The notes below the pieces were generated by a model. That model ran no database searches. It saw nothing but the letters and a program-made list of their open reading frames with translations, and was not told the DNA's origin. Below, piece by piece: positions 63,041-64,000 of a stretch of DNA of 64,000 bases (position 1 is its first letter; every line of letters begins with the position of its first letter). Origin of the DNA: Ascarosepion bandense (lineage: Eukaryota > Mollusca > Cephalopoda > Sepiida > Sepiidae); contig JBBBDQ010000913.1 of assembly GCA_037127315.1 (NCBI GenBank), forward strand, positions 3,491,501 to 3,555,500, given 5' to 3'. The position numbers were made by a program, and so were the translations under genes.

Positions 63041-63180
63041 CCGTCGTTGCTCACATGTTCTGGCCATGGTATCCCCAGTATCCTTCTGTAGAACAGCATT
63101 TCGGTTGTTTCAAGCCTCTTCTTCATTTTAGTGAAGATTGTCTAGCATTCGCTGCCATAGCATGTAACTGGAGATAATAT
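63041..63180 (-). pseudogene. RTE-type LINE fragment
   Basis: Minus strand reads VTCYGSEC, stop, TIFTKMKKRLETTEMLFYRR, ILGIPWPEHVSNDG, the counterpart of QYGSECWTISSKM..EMWFYIRMLRILWTEHASND at 31640-31740. It sits just inside the right inverted arm. Confidence 0.8.
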
Positions 63181-63459
63181 GGCTATAAGATATATCAAAC
63201 GAAATTAAGCCAATAATTTGCCATCCACTCTTAGCTTAAACCCTAGGGTAACAATCAAATTTTTTGGAGTACAAAGAAACTTACAAGTGGCTTATGCTGA
63301 ACTCAAATCAACAATTAGTTATTGAAGAAATTTATGAAGTCATGTAATTAACTGCAGAATGACTTTCGGCGTAGGCAACAAATTTCGGCCAATTTACTTC
63401 CTTATAAATGCGGGAAAATAATTCACCATACAAAAACGCAAGAAATAGTGTGAAAAGAG

Positions 63460-64000
63460 TACTGTAGGAAGGTATGACTGAACTGTATTCTCAGAATATA
63501 AATATGGCCATTATCATCCTTTCCATTCCAGTGGTGCAATAAAGGTTCAACATCTTGAATTTGACACTAAATTATATCAGACGAATGGATCCTCAGACAA
63601 GAAAGCTTCTTTCTAAGCATGACATGCATCATCCAAATCTGTTGCAGACCATCTATACAATCTCGTACAGAAAGTAGAAGATGTATTATTCAGTTAGAAT
63701 TTTCATACACGACAACAATTATTGAATTACTAATATACATGGAAACAACAAAGGACTGAATGATACAATTAGTCAAACAAAAGGGAAACAAAAAGAAAAA
63801 TTATTTAATCCTACAATGTTGTAAATAAAAACAAGATTTACATTTAGTAGATTCCGTAGAAAACCAAAACAGACCCCCAAGTAGCAGTAAAAAAATGAAA
63901 ATAAAAAAAGCTAAGAATAAAGCTTTTGAATAGATGATACAACGCTTCCAAGGAAAACCTCTGCACGGCCAATATCCAGAACGTGGTAATAAAGTCACTG
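63460..64000 (+). pseudogene. LINE LA copy, degenerate, running off the window
   Basis: Plus strand with stops and frameshifts: SQNINMAIIILSIPVVQ, FNILNLTLNYIRRMDPQTRK, LLSKHDMHHPN, then TISQTKGKQKEK, TRFTFSRFRRKPKQTP and GKPLHGQYPERGN at the right edge. This aligns with 5420-4890 (copy 1) and 6760-6590 (copy 2). The knuckle and nuclease-like part would lie beyond 64000. Confidence 0.85.

Larger units (their letters stand above)
57589..63403. mobile_element. candidate 5.8 kb element bounded by long inverted repeats
   Basis: Left arm 57589-57768 and right arm 63293-63403 are reverse complements: AAGGAAGTARATTGGCCGAA, ATTTGTTGCCTACGCCGAAA, GTCATTCTGCAGTTAATTAC and TTGATTTGAGTTCAGCATA are shared. 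Identity is near complete over the outer 66 bp and inner 41 bp; the left arm has 71 extra bases between them. The interior is AT-rich with no transposase-length frame. No target duplication is evident. It may be a large non-autonomous transposon, or just two inverted copies of a shorter repeat. Confidence 0.6.

Overview
This 64 kb window looks like intergenic or intronic DNA from an animal, most likely a mollusc and probably a coleoid cephalopod such as an octopus. The taxonomic call is an inference from repeat style: many tRNA-derived SINEs, non-LTR retrotransposon pieces, Tc1/mariner remnants, long (TA)n, (CA)n, (ATAG)n and (GAA)n tracts, and no dense coding. I find no intact host protein gene. 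Almost every open frame is either a translated microsatellite or a broken transposon piece. The only weak hint of host coding is a CpG-rich patch with a GAGA tract near 39.0-39.8 kb.

Layout. 1-8.1 kb: polypurine tract, a hairpin-linked SINE trimer (family SA), a SINE dimer (family SB), and two neighbouring minus-strand copies of a LINE (family LA) with a zinc knuckle and a restriction-like nuclease domain. 8.16-14.7 kb: one large minisatellite of ~29 bp monomers with a 116 bp higher-order repeat, a 26 bp sub-array, and an internal tandem duplication whose two copies differ by exactly three 116 bp units. 14.9-15.6 kb: a SINE chimera ending in two hammerhead ribozyme motifs 303 nt apart with a tRNA-like polymerase III promoter between them. 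16-23 kb: dispersed repeat D, mariner and Tc1 remnants, a foldback, and a seven-unit SB array with a single LINE-derived tail. 23-39 kb: pyrimidine/purine tracts (two segments are inverted copies 13 kb apart), a 5S rRNA-like sequence fused to a SINE, a DNA transposon broken by a SINE, an RTE-type LINE piece and LINE LB pieces. 39-51 kb: more SA elements, tRNA-Leu-like elements (family SL), very long (TA)n tracts and several foldback families. 51-57.5 kb: SC, SA and SB SINEs, AT-rich duplications and a 38 bp satellite. 57.5-63.4 kb: AT-rich DNA bounded by long inverted repeats, holding a third tRNA-like/hammerhead unit, a possible LTR, a perfect 23 bp hairpin and the LB LINE 3' end. 63.46-64 kb: a degenerate LA copy running off the end.

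How the parts relate. SB SINEs end in the same 3' sequence as LINE LB, the usual mark of a SINE using a partner LINE. SA and SB both exist as polymers that keep only one copy of a key part: one tRNA head for SA, one LINE tail for SB. The RTE-type LINE ends its frame directly in (GAA)n, which may explain the abundant GAA tracts. The most unusual items are the paired hammerhead/tRNA-like unit, the 5S-tRNA composite, and the polymeric SINEs.
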